From positions 62,001 to 126,000 of the forward strand of contig NZ_JAHYSG010000013.1 in assembly GCF_022095675.1 (NCBI RefSeq): 64,000 bases of DNA, given 5' to 3'. Shown here one piece after another: positions 19,450 to 36,472 of this stretch. How positions within the stretch are numbered: position 1 is the first letter of the stretch; each line of letters starts with the position of its first letter. The position numbers were made by a program, and so were the translations under genes. The DNA is from Dactylosporangium sp. AC04546 (GTDB taxonomy: Bacteria > Actinomycetota > Actinomycetes > Mycobacteriales > Micromonosporaceae). A model generated the notes under the pieces. That model worked only from the letters and a program-made list of their open reading frames with translations. It searched no databases and was not told where the DNA came from.

Positions 19450-20643
19450 TTACTTCAGGATCTTCGTCACGCGGCCGGCGCCGACGGTGCGGCCACCCTC
19501 GCGGATCGCGAAGCGGAGGTTCTCCTCCATGGCGATCGGCTGGATGAGCTGCACGGACATGCTGGTGTTGTCACCCGGCATGACCATCTCGGTGCCTTCC
19601 GGCAGCGTCACGACACCCGTAACGTCCGTGGTGCGGAAGTAGAACTGCGGACGGTAGTTCTGGAAGAACGGGGTGTGCCGGCCACCCTCCTCCTTGGAGA
19701 GGATGTAGACGGTCGCCTCGAACTCGGTGTGCGGGGTGTTGCTACCCGGCTTCACCACGACCATGCCGCGCTCGACGTCCTCGCGCTTGATACCACGCAG
19801 GAGCAGACCGACGTTCTCGCCGGCGCGCGCCTCGTCGAGGATCTTGCGGAACATCTCGATCGCCGTGCAGGTGGTCTTCATCGACTTGGCCTTGATGCCA
19901 ACGATCTCGACCTCCTCGTTCGGCTTGAGGATGCCACGCTCGACGCGACCGGTGACGACCGTGCCACGACCGGTGATCGTGAAGACGTCCTCGACGGGCA
20001 TGAGGAACGGCTTCTCGGTCTCGCGCTCGGGCTGCGGGATCGCGGTGTCGACCGCGTTCATCAGCTCCATGAGGGCCTCGGACCACTTCGCGTCGCCCTC
20101 GAGCGCCTTGAGCGCCGACACGCGCACGACCGGAGCGTCGTCGCCCGGGAACTCCTGGCTCGACAGCAGCTCACGGACCTCGAGCTCGACGAGCTCCAGG
20201 AGCTCCTCGTCGTCGACCATGTCGCTCTTGTTGAGCGCCACGACGATGTACGGCACACCGACCTGGCGGGCCAGCAGCACGTGCTCGCGGGTCTGCGGCA
20301 TGGGGCCGTCGGTCGCCGCCACCACCAGGATCGCGCCGTCCATCTGCGCGGCACCGGTGATCATGTTCTTGATGTAGTCGGCGTGACCCGGGCAGTCCAC
20401 GTGCGCGTAGTGCCGGTTCGCGGTCTGGTACTCGACGTGTGCGATCGAGATCGTGATACCGCGGGCCTTCTCCTCCGGCGCCTTGTCGATCTCGTCGAAC
20501 GGCGTGTAGGGGTTCAGGTCCGGGTACTGGTCGTGCAGCACCTTGGTAATGGCCGCAGTCAGCGTCGTCTTACCGTGGTCGATGTGACCGATGGTGCCGA
20601 TGTTGACGTGCGGCTTAGTCCGCTCGAACTTCGCCTTCGCCAC
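19450..20643 (-). CDS. tuf: Elongation factor Tu
   Basis: EF-Tu is the GTPase that delivers aminoacyl-tRNA to the ribosome. It has 397 residues with P-loop GHIDHGKT (19-26), DCPGH and NKSD motifs. The start is GTG at 20643 ([14 protein letters not shown]), six nt behind AGGAGG; the frame is open a further 60 nt upstream but without family similarity. It is the last gene of rpsL-rpsG-fusA-tuf. Confidence 0.98.
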   Translation of the reverse strand: MAKAKFERTKPHVNIGTIGHIDHGKTTLTAAITKVLHDQYPDLNPYTPFDEIDKAPEEKARGITISIAHVEYQTANRHYAHVDCPGHADYIKNMITGAAQMDGAILVVAATDGPMPQTREHVLLARQVGVPYIVVALNKSDMVDDEELLELVELEVRELLSSQEFPGDDAPVVRVSALKALEGDAKWSEALMELMNAVDTAIPQPERETEKPFLMPVEDVFTITGRGTVVTGRVERGILKPNEEVEIVGIKAKSMKTTCTAIEMFRKILDEARAGENVGLLLRGIKREDVERGMVVVKPGSNTPHTEFEATVYILSKEEGGRHTPFFQNYRPQFYFRTTDVTGVVTLPEGTEMVMPGDNTSMSVQLIQPIAMEENLRFAIREGGRTVGAGRVTKILK

Positions 20644-20774
20644 TGGTGTCCTCCTGTGGACTTCTTGGTTCGCGGTACGCCGACGCTGGAAGCGCCGACG
20701 CACCCTGTCGACTTGGGTCTGGCGGCTGAAGCCTCAGGCCCGCTGACACAGCCTCACGGCCACTACCGGGGGAT

Positions 20775-22874
20775 TTACTCCCCGGTTGCCTTCGCGATGA
20801 TCTCCTTCGCCACGTTCGCGGGAACCTCGGCGTAAGAGTCGAACTGCATCGAGTAGCTCGCCCGGCCCTGGGTCTTCGACCGCAGGTCGCCGACGTAGCC
20901 GAACATTTCCGACAACGGCACGGTGGCGCGGACGACACGGGCACCGCCGCGCTCCTCCATCGCCTGGATGGTGCCACGCCGGGAGTTGAGGTCGCCGATG
21001 ACGTCGCCCATGTTCTCCTCGGGCGTCGTGACCTCGACGGCCATCAGCGGCTCGAGGAGCACCGGGTTGGCCCGGCGGGCCGCGTCCTTCAGCACCATCG
21101 ATCCGGCGATCTTGAAGGCCATCTCCGAGGAGTCGACCTCGTGGTACTGGCCGTCCAGCAGCGTCAGCTTCAGGCCCACCAGCGGGAAGCCCGCGAGCAC
21201 GCCGTACTGCATGGCGTCCTGAGCACCGGCGTCGACCGAGGGGATGAACTCCTTCGGGATACGGCCACCGGTGACGGCGTTGACGAACTCGTAGGTCGGG
21301 CCGTCGGCCGACTGCTCCAGCGGCTCGAGCCGGACGATGACGCGCGCGTACTGGCCGGAGCCACCCGTCTGCTTCTTGTGGGTGTACTCGACCTTGTCCG
21401 CGATCGACTTCACCGTCTCGCGGTAGGCCACCTGCGGCTTGCCGATGTTGGCCTCGACGTTGAACTCGCGCCGCATGCGGTCGACGAGGATGTCGAGGTG
21501 CAGCTCGCCCATGCCGGCGATGACCGTCTGCCCGGTCTCCTCGTCGTTCTTGACGCGGAAGGTCGGGTCCTCCTCGGCCAGCCGCTGGATGGCAACGCCC
21601 AGCTTCTCCTGGTCGGCCTTGGTCTTCGGCTCGATCGCCACCTCGATGACCGGCTCCGGGAAGGTCATCGACTCGAGGATGACCGGGTTGCCCGGGTCGC
21701 ACAGCGTGTCACCGGTGGTCGTCTGCTTGAGACCCTGCACGGCGATGATGTCGCCGGCGCCGGCGCTGCTGCGCTCCTCACGCTTGTTCGCGTGCATCTG
21801 GTAGATCTTGCCGATCCGCTCCTTGCGGTCCTTGGTGGAGTTGACCACCTGGGTGCCGGAGTCGAGCGTGCCGGAGTAGATGCGCACGTAGGTGAGCTTG
21901 CCGAGGTGCTTGTCCGTCTGGATCTTGAACGCGAGGCCAGAGAACGGCTCGCTGACCGACGGCTTGCGCTGCAGCGGCGTCTCGCCGTCCGTCGCGATGC
22001 CCTCGATCGCCGGGATGTCCAGCGGCGACGGCAGGTACTCCACGACGGCGTCGAGCATGGGCTGGACGCCCTTGTTCTTGAACGCCGAGCCACACACGAC
22101 CGGGTTGAGCTTGCCGGCGATGGTCGCCCGGCGGATCGCGGACTTCAGGTCCTTGACGTCGATCTCGTCGCCGTCGAGGTAGCGGACCATGATGTCGTCG
22201 TCGGCCTCGGACAGCGTCTCGAGGAGCTTCTCCCGCCACTCGTTGGCCTGGTCGACCAGGTCGGCGGGCACCTCCTCGATCGCGTAGTCCTCACCCTTCT
22301 GGGTCTCGCCACGCCAGGTCAGCGCGCGCATCTCCAGCAGGTCGACGACGCCGATGTGGTCGCCCTCGAGCCCGATCGGGATCTGCAGCACCAGCGGGGT
22401 GGCGTTGAGCCGGTCGACCATCATCTGCACGCAGCGGAAGAAGTCAGCACCCGTGCGGTCCAGCTTGTTGACGAAGCACATACGCGGGACGTTGTACTTG
22501 TCCGCCTGACGCCAGACGTTCTCGGTCTGCGGCTCCACGCCGGCAACGCCGTCGTAGACCGCCACCGCGCCGTCCAGGACGCGCAGCGACCGCTCGACCT
22601 CGACCGTGAAGTCGACGTGGCCGGGCGTGTCGATGATCTGGATCGTGTGGCCCTTCCACTCGCACTTGGTCGCGGCGGAAGTGATGGTGATGCCCCGCTC
22701 CTGCTCCTGCTCCATCCAGTCCATGACCGCCGCGCCCTCGTGGACCTCGCCGATCTTGTACGTGATGCCGGTGTAGAAGAGGATGCGCTCGGTCGTCGTC
22801 GTCTTACCGGCGTCGATGTGCGCCATGATGCCGATGTTGCGCACCTTGGCGAGGGCGGCGTCTGCGGCAGCCAC
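20775..22874 (-). CDS. fusA: Elongation factor G
   Basis: EF-G is the GTPase that catalyses translocation and, with RRF, ribosome recycling. The 699 residues include G1 AHIDAGKT (18-25), switch II DTPGH and NKLD, followed by domains II-V of normal length. The start is GTG at 22874. It lies 45 nt behind rpsG. Confidence 0.98.
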   Translation of the reverse strand: MAAADAALAKVRNIGIMAHIDAGKTTTTERILFYTGITYKIGEVHEGAAVMDWMEQEQERGITITSAATKCEWKGHTIQIIDTPGHVDFTVEVERSLRVLDGAVAVYDGVAGVEPQTENVWRQADKYNVPRMCFVNKLDRTGADFFRCVQMMVDRLNATPLVLQIPIGLEGDHIGVVDLLEMRALTWRGETQKGEDYAIEEVPADLVDQANEWREKLLETLSEADDDIMVRYLDGDEIDVKDLKSAIRRATIAGKLNPVVCGSAFKNKGVQPMLDAVVEYLPSPLDIPAIEGIATDGETPLQRKPSVSEPFSGLAFKIQTDKHLGKLTYVRIYSGTLDSGTQVVNSTKDRKERIGKIYQMHANKREERSSAGAGDIIAVQGLKQTTTGDTLCDPGNPVILESMTFPEPVIEVAIEPKTKADQEKLGVAIQRLAEEDPTFRVKNDEETGQTVIAGMGELHLDILVDRMRREFNVEANIGKPQVAYRETVKSIADKVEYTHKKQTGGSGQYARVIVRLEPLEQSADGPTYEFVNAVTGGRIPKEFIPSVDAGAQDAMQYGVLAGFPLVGLKLTLLDGQYHEVDSSEMAFKIAGSMVLKDAARRANPVLLEPLMAVEVTTPEENMGDVIGDLNSRRGTIQAMEERGGARVVRATVPLSEMFGYVGDLRSKTQGRASYSMQFDSYAEVPANVAKEIIAKATGE

Positions 22875-22919
22875 TTCGAATCCCTACTTCGTCTCTCGTC
22901 GGATGCTGGGAAGCGTCGC

Positions 22920-23390
22920 TTACCAGCGGTAGTGCGCGAAGGCCTTGTTGGACTCCGCCATCTTGTGGGTGTCCTCGCGGCGCTTCACGGAAGCACCGAG
23001 ACCGTTGCTCGCGTCGAGCAGCTCGTTCATGAGCCGCTCCACCATGGTCTTCTCGCGGCGGGCCCGCGAGTAGGTGACGAGCCAGCGCAGGCCCAGCGTG
23101 GTGGCCCGGGGGGGACGGACCTCGACCGGCACCTGGTAGGTCGCGCCACCGACACGGCGGCTGCGGACCTCGAGGGTCGGCTTCACGTTGTCCATGGCAC
23201 GCTTCAGCGTCACGACGGGGTCGGTGCCGGTCTTCTCCCGCGCACCTTCGAGCGCGCTGTACACGATGCGCTCGGCGAGCTGGCGCTTGCCCTCGACCAG
23301 GATCTTGTTGATCAGCTGGGTGACAAGCAGGGAGTTGTAGACCGGGTCCGCCACGAGCGGCCGACGCGGCGCGGGGCCTTTACGCGGCAT
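22920..23390 (-). CDS. rpsG: 30S ribosomal protein S7
   Basis: S7 nucleates the 30S head and binds the E site. The 156 residues start [20 protein letters not shown] and have the conserved beta-hairpin [20 protein letters not shown]. The ATG at 23390 is only one base after the rpsL stop and gives the family length; an upstream in-frame start would overlap rpsL. Confidence 0.98.
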   Translation of the reverse strand: MPRKGPAPRRPLVADPVYNSLLVTQLINKILVEGKRQLAERIVYSALEGAREKTGTDPVVTLKRAMDNVKPTLEVRSRRVGGATYQVPVEVRPPRATTLGLRWLVTYSRARREKTMVERLMNELLDASNGLGASVKRREDTHKMAESNKAFAHYRW

Positions 23391-23391
23391 G

Positions 23392-23766
<375 letters not shown>

Positions 23767-24106
23767 TGGGCCTGCATCTCCCTTCGGCCTCCCGGCCGCA
23801 CGTCTTCTTCTTCGCTGTCTGCACGGCGTAGACCGGCACCCGCGGTCGGGCGTGTCGCCCATTCCGCGACCCGGCCCGATTGATCCCAGCCCGGGGTTGT
23901 GGTCCGCACCCACCCTCAACTCCCGCGGAGGCGGGCCGATGTGGGCGCACGCACGAGTTGCCCGGCAACGCCGGGCACGAGGGGAAAGAGTACCCACCGT
24001 GAGGACGCAGGTCAAAATGAGGACCCGACCCTACGACGGAACACTCTTCACGCTAAGAGTACCTGGTCGCGAATCGACGCGTCCCGCGGGCTCCGGATAG
24101 TGGCCA
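23767..24106 (-). promoter_or_regulatory. str operon leader region
   Basis: This 340-nt gap before rpsL has no gene. On the minus strand it holds an ACTCTT/AAGAGT stem-loop just after the DUF4190 gene, a strong promoter candidate at 23987-24015, a perfect TGCCCGGC/GCCGGGCA hairpin at 23959-23977 right after the expected start point, and the 20-nt element GCGACACGCCCGACCGCGGG at 23839-23858, identical to that before rpsJ. Confidence 0.65.
23987..24015 (-). promoter_or_regulatory. Candidate promoter for rpsL-rpsG-fusA-tuf
   Basis: On the minus strand TTGACC (24010-24015), a 17-nt spacer and TACTCT (23987-23992) match the sigma-70/SigA pattern well (TTGACA, TANNNT). It would start a leader of about 215 nt. 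Confidence 0.65.
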
Positions 24107-24613
24107 TCAGGCCGCCAGCAGGAACGCGATCAGGAGGGACAGCAGGGCGAACCCGGCGCCGACCGAGCCGAGAACCACCCCGGTGATCGCCATGCCCTTG
24201 CCGCTGATCACCCGCCCGGCCAGCCGGATCTGCCGCATGCCGAACACACCTAGGCCGATCGCGCCGAGCCCGAGGAACACCGACAGGACGGTAAACGCGC
24301 CGCCGGCCACGGGGCCCCAGCCGTCCTGCGCGCCACTCACGCCCAGGCAGGTCACGAACAGCGAGACCAGGATCGATGCGATGCCGGCCACCAGGGCGCC
24401 GATCGACGGGCCACTCGGTGCCGACTGGACCAGCGGATAGGCGACCCCGAAGGGGGTCCCCTGAACGAGGTCGACCCGCATGGCCGGGAGCACGGGTGCA
24501 GCGGGCGGCGGAGGCGGCGGTGGAAATCCCATGGTGTACCCCGGGTGGCCCGGGTGCCCCGGGGGCGGCGGATACGACGGGCGCATCGGCGGCAGCGACG
24601 GACCGTTGACCAC
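24107..24613 (-). CDS. Small membrane protein, DUF4190-like
   Basis: The 168 residues begin with a Pro/Gly-rich cytoplasmic segment (1-45, including PPPPPPP) and then have three hydrophobic helices. One is GALVAGIASILVSLFVTCLG and the last is the C-terminal helix. The short loop with IRLAGRVISGKGMAITGVVL is the glycine-rich pattern of DUF4190 proteins. The function is unknown. It starts with GTG one base after the stop of the next upstream gene, so the two small membrane genes form an operon and may be diverged duplicates. Confidence 0.75.
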   Translation of the reverse strand: MVNGPSLPPMRPSYPPPPGHPGHPGYTMGFPPPPPPPAAPVLPAMRVDLVQGTPFGVAYPLVQSAPSGPSIGALVAGIASILVSLFVTCLGVSGAQDGWGPVAGGAFTVLSVFLGLGAIGLGVFGMRQIRLAGRVISGKGMAITGVVLGSVGAGFALLSLLIAFLLAA

Positions 24614-24614
24614 G

Positions 24615-24950
24615 TCAGTTCACCGTCGGGTCGAAGTCGGTGCCGCGCTGCCGCGCGTAGGCCAGAAGCCCGACGATCGCCAGCACGACCACCATGGCGA
24701 TGGCGAGCACGATGCCGGTCCAGGCCAGCCGGACGCCGGTGCGCAGCCGCTTCGCGCCGAGCAGGAACCCCTCGGCGGCGACCAGCTCACCCCGCGACTC
24801 CCTGGCCATCAACAGGGCGATGGTCGCCGGAATCACCCCGCCGAGGAACGGCCCGGTCACGACGGAGAGCAGCCCCAGGCCCAGCACGGCCGAGGACTTC
24901 GTCGCGCGGACCGGATCCGGGTCGAGCGGGTGCCGGGTCGCAGATGTCAC
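24615..24950 (-). CDS. Small membrane protein, DUF4190-like
   Basis: The 111 residues have a short polar N-terminus and two or three hydrophobic helices separated by RESRGELVAAEGFLLGAKRL, a pattern related to the neighbouring DUF4190-like protein. The start is GTG at 24950. The pair sits between rpoC and rpsL; there is no sequence evidence for a role in translation or transcription. Confidence 0.75.
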   Translation of the reverse strand: MTSATRHPLDPDPVRATKSSAVLGLGLLSVVTGPFLGGVIPATIALLMARESRGELVAAEGFLLGAKRLRTGVRLAWTGIVLAIAMVVVLAIVGLLAYARQRGTDFDPTVN

Positions 24951-24976
24951 CAGACGACCTTATCCCGCGACACGCG

Positions 24977-25008
24977 AAGAGGGCGGGGGCACGGGCCCCC
25001 GCCCTCTT
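24977..25008. terminator. Terminator after rpoC
   Basis: A perfect 14-bp stem AAGAGGGCGGGGGC/GCCCCCGCCCTCTT with a 4-nt loop lies 21 nt after the rpoC stop. There is no long T-tract. The strength of the stem suggests it ends rpoBC transcription. Confidence 0.75.
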
Positions 25009-25029
25009 TCACGGACGTTCGGTGCTGGC

Positions 25030-28917
<3,888 letters not shown>

Positions 28918-29005
28918 TTCGTCTATGTCCTCACGATTCAGTTGCTCGGGTAATTGCTAGGCCGCGGGGCGCGGCGCCGGCTGTCAGACCGGCGCCGCCC
29001 GCGAA

Positions 29006-32434
<3,429 letters not shown>

Positions 32435-32565
32435 GATGCGTCCTTCCGAGGACCGGTGGTGCAGACAGGCCGTTTTGCGTGCAGCCTGACGACCTCCGAG
32501 GTGAAGGGTGCCCACGAAGAGGCACCTCACGCCAGAGGTGAAGTCAGAAGACAGCGCAAACTAGC

Positions 32566-32594
32566 AGTGTAGCCGAAAGGCTAACCGCTGTCGA
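32566..32594 (-). promoter_or_regulatory. Candidate promoter for rpoBC
   Basis: On the minus strand TCGACA (32589-32594), a 17-nt spacer and TACACT (32566-32571) make a near-consensus SigA promoter. A small TAGCC/GGCTA inverted repeat lies in the spacer. Confidence 0.6.
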
Positions 32595-32616
32595 GCGGCC
32601 CCGTGCACGATGTTTC

Positions 32617-32641
32617 AAACGATCTTTCGAGAAGATCGTTT
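32617..32641. repeat. Perfect 10-bp stem-loop upstream of the rpoB promoter
   Basis: AAACGATCTT and AAGATCGTTT flank a 5-nt loop. The arms are AT-rich against a GC-rich background and lie just upstream of the predicted -35 box of rpoB. This could be an operator or a second terminator for transcripts from rplL; there is no clear T-tract. Confidence 0.55.
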
Positions 32642-32918
32642 CTCCACCGGCCGAGCCGCTCGCGTCGGTCGTGGCCTGCAGCTCACCAGTCGATGCGCTC
32701 AGAGCCGGACCCAAGAAGGGCCGGGGCACATCGGTCGGGCCGCTGGCCGCCGCGTCCGCGGAAAGGCAGTGCCTGATTAGCGTGCCTGCCCGCCGGTCAT
32801 CGCGTCAAGGGTTCCCCCGCGCGTCGGGCCACCGTGACAGATATCTCGCAGTCCGACCACTAAGTGTTGTGGTGGACACCCCTAGATCTTGGGTCCTTAC
32901 AGCCTGGGCGGTCCGGAC

Positions 32919-32956
32919 AAAAACACGGACGGCCGCCGGCGAGCCGGCGGCCGTCC
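32919..32956 (-). terminator. Intrinsic terminator after rplL
   Basis: A perfect 14-bp stem GGACGGCCGCCGGC/GCCGGCGGCCGTCC with a very small loop is followed on the minus strand by GTGTTTTTG. This is the clearest classical rho-independent terminator in the window and separates rplJL from rpoBC. Confidence 0.88.
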
Positions 32957-32974
32957 CTGTCGCGTTGTCGCAGG

Positions 32975-33358
32975 TTACTTGAGGGTAACCTTGGCGCCCT
33001 CGGCCTCGAGCTTCGCCTTGGCCTTGTCGGCGGCGTCCTTGTTGGCCTTCTCGAGGACGGCCTTCGGCGCGGCCTCGACGAGGTCCTTGGCCTCCTTCAG
33101 GCCCAGGCCGGTCAGCTCGCGCACGACCTTGATGACCTGGATCTTCTTGCCACCGTCACCCTCGAGGATGACGTCGAACTCGCTCTGCTCTTCCTTCTCC
33201 TCGGCCGGCGCGGCAGCGCCGCCGACCGCGGCGACGGCGACGGGGGCCGCGGCGGTGACCTCGAAGACCTTCTCGAACTCCTTCACGAACTCGGAGAGCT
33301 CGATCAGGGTCATCTCCTTGAACGCGTCAAGCAGTTCGTCGGTGCTCAGCTTCGCCAT
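32975..33358 (-). CDS. rplL: 50S ribosomal protein L7/L12
   Basis: L7/L12 forms the flexible stalk that recruits translational GTPases. The 127 residues have the N-terminal dimerisation domain ([20 protein letters not shown]), an Ala/Val/Gly-rich hinge (about 36-52) and the C-terminal factor-binding domain ([20 protein letters not shown]). It is separated from rplJ by 42 nt. Confidence 0.99.
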   Translation of the reverse strand: MAKLSTDELLDAFKEMTLIELSEFVKEFEKVFEVTAAAPVAVAAVGGAAAPAEEKEEQSEFDVILEGDGGKKIQVIKVVRELTGLGLKEAKDLVEAAPKAVLEKANKDAADKAKAKLEAEGAKVTLK

Positions 33359-33400
33359 GGTGGCGGTTTCCTTTCCGAAAGTGTGATGTGGGGCACCGGC

Positions 33401-33949
33401 CTACTCGGCCGCGCCGCCGGATTCCTTCTCGCGCTTCTCCTGCAGAGCAGCCACGGTGCGGGCCGCCTTCGACAGCGGCGCCTGGAACAGCGCCGCAGCC
33501 TTGCTGAGGTTGCCCTTCATGGCGCCGGCCAGCTTGGCCAGCAGCACCTCACGCGACTCCAGGTCGGCCAGGCGACGGACCTCGTCCGCGCTGATGGCCT
33601 TGCCTTCGAACACGCCGCCCTTGATCACGAGCAGCGGGTTGGCCTTCGCGAAATCGCGAATGCTCTTCGCCGCCTCGACCGGGTCGCCGGAGACGAAGGC
33701 GAGCGCGGTAGGACCGGCAAACAAATCGTCGAGACCGCTGATGCCAGCGTCCGTCGCGGCACGCTTCGCGAGCGTGTTCTTCGCGACGGCGTACGTGGTC
33801 TCCCGCCCCAGGCTGCGGCGCAGCGTCTTGAGCTGCGCCACGGTCAGGCCGCGGTACTCGGTCAGCACGGTGGCCGTCGAGCCCCGGAAGTGCTCGGTGA
33901 GCTCCGCGACCGCGGTGGCCTTGTCGTCTCGAACCGGCTTGTCCGCCAT
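33401..33949 (-). CDS. rplJ: 50S ribosomal protein L10
   Basis: L10 anchors the L7/L12 dimers to the stalk base. The 182 residues start [20 protein letters not shown] and include [20 protein letters not shown]. The C-terminal helix (residues about 130-175) binds L12. It starts with ATG behind GGAGAGAGG. Its leader carries an attenuator, as expected for L10 autoregulation. Confidence 0.98.
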   Translation of the reverse strand: MADKPVRDDKATAVAELTEHFRGSTATVLTEYRGLTVAQLKTLRRSLGRETTYAVAKNTLAKRAATDAGISGLDDLFAGPTALAFVSGDPVEAAKSIRDFAKANPLLVIKGGVFEGKAISADEVRRLADLESREVLLAKLAGAMKGNLSKAAALFQAPLSKAARTVAALQEKREKESGGAAE

Positions 33950-34172
33950 GTCCCTCCTCTCTCCTTGCTTCGGTGCTGGTCACACGATCGGAGAGGCCCA
34001 CAGCAACGAAAAACGCCCCGGCGCAGGGGCGCACGGGGCTCGATGCGGCGCCCGGAGGCGCCTATCTTGCTGGTCCGGCCCTGCGCGGGTCGCCCGCGTT
34101 GATGCGGGGCCTTCGACGTCCGCCTGTTTTTGGACAGGAGGGCGTGACCAGCGGTCTTCGGGTTTCGAGTCA
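33950..34172 (-). promoter_or_regulatory. rplJ leader with attenuator (L10-leader type)
   Basis: The leader between the promoter at 34173-34201 and rplJ is about 220 nt and highly structured. At 34009-34030 a GCCCC-TGCGCC-GGGGC hairpin is followed on the minus strand by GTTTTTCG, an intrinsic terminator placed about 60 nt before the start codon. L10 leaders that bind the L10-L12 complex are known in many bacteria. I cannot fold the aptamer by eye, so its identity is inferred from position. Confidence 0.6.
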
Positions 34173-34201
34173 TTTATACACGGCGACTCCGGCCGCACCA
34201 A
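34173..34201 (-). promoter_or_regulatory. Strong candidate promoter for rplJL
   Basis: On the minus strand TTGGTG (34196-34201), a 17-nt spacer and TATAAA (34173-34178) form one of the best SigA-like promoters in the window. The -35 box touches the stop codon of the ABC permease gene. Confidence 0.72.
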
Positions 34202-34202
34202 A

Positions 34203-34895
34203 TCAGGGCCTGGTCAGGCGCAGTCTCGCGTAGAGGACGATCACGATCGCGGTCCACGCGACGCCCCAGGCGGTTGCCAGCCCGATCGCCGCCGGGTCGG
34301 CCCCGCCGACCGTCTCGCGGGCGGCCGCCATCACCGGCGGCATGAGCCACGGTGCCGGTGAGCTCTTCAGGCCGAGGACGATCGCCATGACGATCCCGCC
34401 GACGAGCACGGCCAGGCCACGCGCCGCCTGGCCGGACACCGCGCGGCTGGCCAGCGCGCCGAGTGCCACCGCGGGCAGCAGGAGCAGCAGGTGGGCCCAG
34501 ACACCGAGGGCGATGCCCTCGACCAGGGGCGGGTCGCCGGCCTTCTGCGGGCCGGTCACCCCGCCGACCACCCAGGGCAGCACCAACGCGATCAGGACAA
34601 CCGGCAGGCCGGCGAGGACGGACGCCAGGACGGCGGCCGCAGTCTCGCGAACGGCACCGCCGACCGCCACGCGATTGAGCCGCCGCTGGACGTCGGGCTC
34701 GACGTCGAGCAGGATCTTCGTCTGCCACGCCAGCACGCCGAACAGCACCGCGGCGGACACCCCGTAGGCCTCGCCGGCCTGGGCCTGGCCGCCGCCGTAG
34801 AGGACCGACAGCACCACCAGCGCCGCGAGCAGGGGCGCGGCGGCCCGGCCGGTCTGCACGAAGCCGGCCAGCCGCATCCGGACCAGCGCGGTCAT
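34203..34895 (-). CDS. ABC transporter membrane subunit
   Basis: The 230-residue protein is strongly hydrophobic with about six helices (for example LAALVVLSVLYGGG, VLASVLAGLPVVLIALVLPW, LLLLLPAVALGALA, GLAVLVGGIVMAIVLGL and the C-terminal helix). No domain name can be given from sequence alone. The ATG at 34895 overlaps the stop of the ATPase gene (ATGA), so the two form a transporter operon. The direction and substrate are unknown; pairs like this are often exporters. Confidence 0.8.
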   Translation of the reverse strand: MTALVRMRLAGFVQTGRAAAPLLAALVVLSVLYGGGQAQAGEAYGVSAAVLFGVLAWQTKILLDVEPDVQRRLNRVAVGGAVRETAAAVLASVLAGLPVVLIALVLPWVVGGVTGPQKAGDPPLVEGIALGVWAHLLLLLPAVALGALASRAVSGQAARGLAVLVGGIVMAIVLGLKSSPAPWLMPPVMAAARETVGGADPAAIGLATAWGVAWTAIVIVLYARLRLTRP

Positions 34896-35617
34896 CGGGG
34901 CACGACCTCCTCCCGCACGGCGAGGATCTCGAAGCCGCCCGCGCGCAGCCGCTCCAGGGCCTCCGGCGTGTCGGCGGCCGCGACGGCCACCTCGATGACC
35001 CGCCGCGCCTCGAGCCGGGCATCCTCGCGCACCTCGCCGTCGCGCACATGCCAGCGGCGGGCGCCGGGGAGCCGGCCGACCTCGCCCAGGTGGTCGCTGA
35101 TCAGCACCGCGCCGCCCCGCGCCACCACCTCGCCGACGATCTGCGGGACGTGCTCGCGGGTCTGTGCGTCGAGGCCCTCCCACGGCTCGTCGAGCACCAG
35201 CAGGTCGGGCGGCACGAGGAGGGCCTGGACCAGCCCGATCTTCTGGGCCGAGCCCTTCGAGAGGCGGCTCAGCCGGACGTCGAGGAAGCCGGTGAAGCCG
35301 AGACGCTCGGCCCACCGCTCGATCTGGGCCTCGTCACCGCCGCGGATCCGGGCCATGTGGCGCAGCAGCGCGCGGGCGGTGAAGGGCTGGTCGGCCGGGA
35401 AGCGCTCGGGCACCCAGCCGACGACCGGCGGGCGGCCCTCGACGGTGCCCCGGCCCGGCCGCAGGACCCCGGCGGCGAGCTGGAGCAGGGTCGACTTGCC
35501 GGCGCCGTTGGGACCCTCGACCACCGCGACCGCGCCGGGCGGGAGAGTCAGGTTGACTCCGCGGAGCGTCCACGCGGCGCCGCGCGCGTATCGGAACCAG
35601 ACGTCCTGTAAACGCAC
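34892..35617 (-). CDS. ABC transporter ATP-binding protein
   Basis: The 241 residues carry Walker A GPNGAGKST (35-43), Walker B LLVLDEP with the following Trp-Glu, and the H-loop SDH. The signature motif is the variant LSKGSAQKIGL instead of LSGGQ. The GTG start at 35617 coincides with the last three bases of a 15-bp terminator stem, and no Shine-Dalgarno is visible, so initiation may be leaderless or inefficient. It lies between rplA and rplJ, a place where actinobacteria often carry unrelated inserts. Confidence 0.88.
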   Translation of the reverse strand: MRLQDVWFRYARGAAWTLRGVNLTLPPGAVAVVEGPNGAGKSTLLQLAAGVLRPGRGTVEGRPPVVGWVPERFPADQPFTARALLRHMARIRGGDEAQIERWAERLGFTGFLDVRLSRLSKGSAQKIGLVQALLVPPDLLVLDEPWEGLDAQTREHVPQIVGEVVARGGAVLISDHLGEVGRLPGARRWHVRDGEVREDARLEARRVIEVAVAAADTPEALERLRAGGFEILAVREEVVPR

Positions 35618-35651
35618 CGGGACAGCGTGCCATAGACACGCTGTCCCGGTG
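35615..35651 (-). terminator. Terminator after rplA, overlapping the ABC start codon
   Basis: CACCGGGACAGCGTG (35615-35629) and CACGCTGTCCCGGTG (35637-35651) form a perfect 15-bp stem with a 7-nt loop, 18 nt after the rplA stop. On the minus strand the 3' arm ends in the GTG start of the ABC ATPase gene and runs on into CGTTTACAGG, a weak T-tract. Confidence 0.8.
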
Positions 35652-35669
35652 TTACCCGTTTCGCCGGTG

Positions 35670-36404
35670 CTACTCGGCCGCGCTCGTGGTGACCGAGTCG
35701 TCCTCGAGCAGGTTGCGGATCTTGTTCGGGTCGACCGGGATGCCCGGGCCCATGGTGGTGGTGAGGAAGATCTTCCTGAGGTACTTGCCCTTGGCCGCCG
35801 AAGGCTTGGCCCGGTTGACCTCGTCGAGGACCGCCGCGTAGTTCTCGACCAGCTGCTGCTCGGTGAAGCTGAGCTTGCCGATGATCAGGTGCAGGTTCGA
35901 GTGCTTGTCCACGCGGTAGGTGATCTTGCCACCCTTGATCTCGTTGACCGCCTTGGTGACGTCCATCGTGACCGTGCCCGTCTTCGGGTTCGGCATCAGG
36001 CCGCGCGGGCCCAGGATCCGCGCGATCCGGCCGATCTTGGCCATCTGGTCGGGCGTCGCGATCGCCGCGTCGAAGTCCAGCCAGCCTTCCTGGATCCGGG
36101 CGACGAGGTCGTCGGTGCCCACCGCATCGGCGCCGGCCGCCTCGGCCTCGGCGGCCTTGGGGCCCTGCGCGAAGACGATGACGCGGGCGGTCTTGCCGGT
36201 GCCGTGGGGCAGGTTGACCGTGCCACGGACCATCTGGTCGGCCTTGCGCGGGTCGACGCCCAGGCGCATGGCCACCTCGACCGTCGGGTCGAACTTCACG
36301 GTCGACGTCTGCTTGGCCAGCTTGACGGCGGCGGCGGGGCTGTAGAGCGCGTTGCGGTCGACGAGTTCGACGACCTTGCGGTAGTTCTTGCCGTGCTGCG
36401 ACAT
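35670..36404 (-). CDS. rplA: 50S ribosomal protein L1
   Basis: L1 forms the mobile stalk at the E site and in E. coli represses rplKA translation. The 244 residues include [20 protein letters not shown] and the signature [20 protein letters not shown], with a short polar C-terminal tail. It follows rplK by 68 nt. Confidence 0.98.
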   Translation of the reverse strand: MSQHGKNYRKVVELVDRNALYSPAAAVKLAKQTSTVKFDPTVEVAMRLGVDPRKADQMVRGTVNLPHGTGKTARVIVFAQGPKAAEAEAAGADAVGTDDLVARIQEGWLDFDAAIATPDQMAKIGRIARILGPRGLMPNPKTGTVTMDVTKAVNEIKGGKITYRVDKHSNLHLIIGKLSFTEQQLVENYAAVLDEVNRAKPSAAKGKYLRKIFLTTTMGPGIPVDPNKIRNLLEDDSVTTSAAE

Positions 36405-36472
36405 GTCGCTGATTACTCCTGTGGTCTCAGTGCGGACGCCGTCGGGCGTCCTCCCACTTGGTTAGCGGTGCT

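Larger units (their letters stand above)
32435..32918 (-). promoter_or_regulatory. rpoB leader region
   Basis: Together with the terminator at 32919-32956 this is a gap of about 540 nt without a gene. On the minus strand it contains, in order, a weak promoter-like TTGACG-18-CACGCT, a perfect 10-bp stem-loop AAACGATCTT/AAGATCGTTT (32617-32641), and a good promoter at 32566-32594 that leaves a leader of roughly 125 nt. rpoBC therefore seems transcribed independently of rplJL. Confidence 0.6.

Noticed and set aside
32820..32850. TTGACG-like promoter further upstream of rpoB
   Set aside because: The possible -10 (CACGCT) is poor and the better TCGACA-17-TACACT promoter lies closer to the gene; kept only as a remark in the leader entry.
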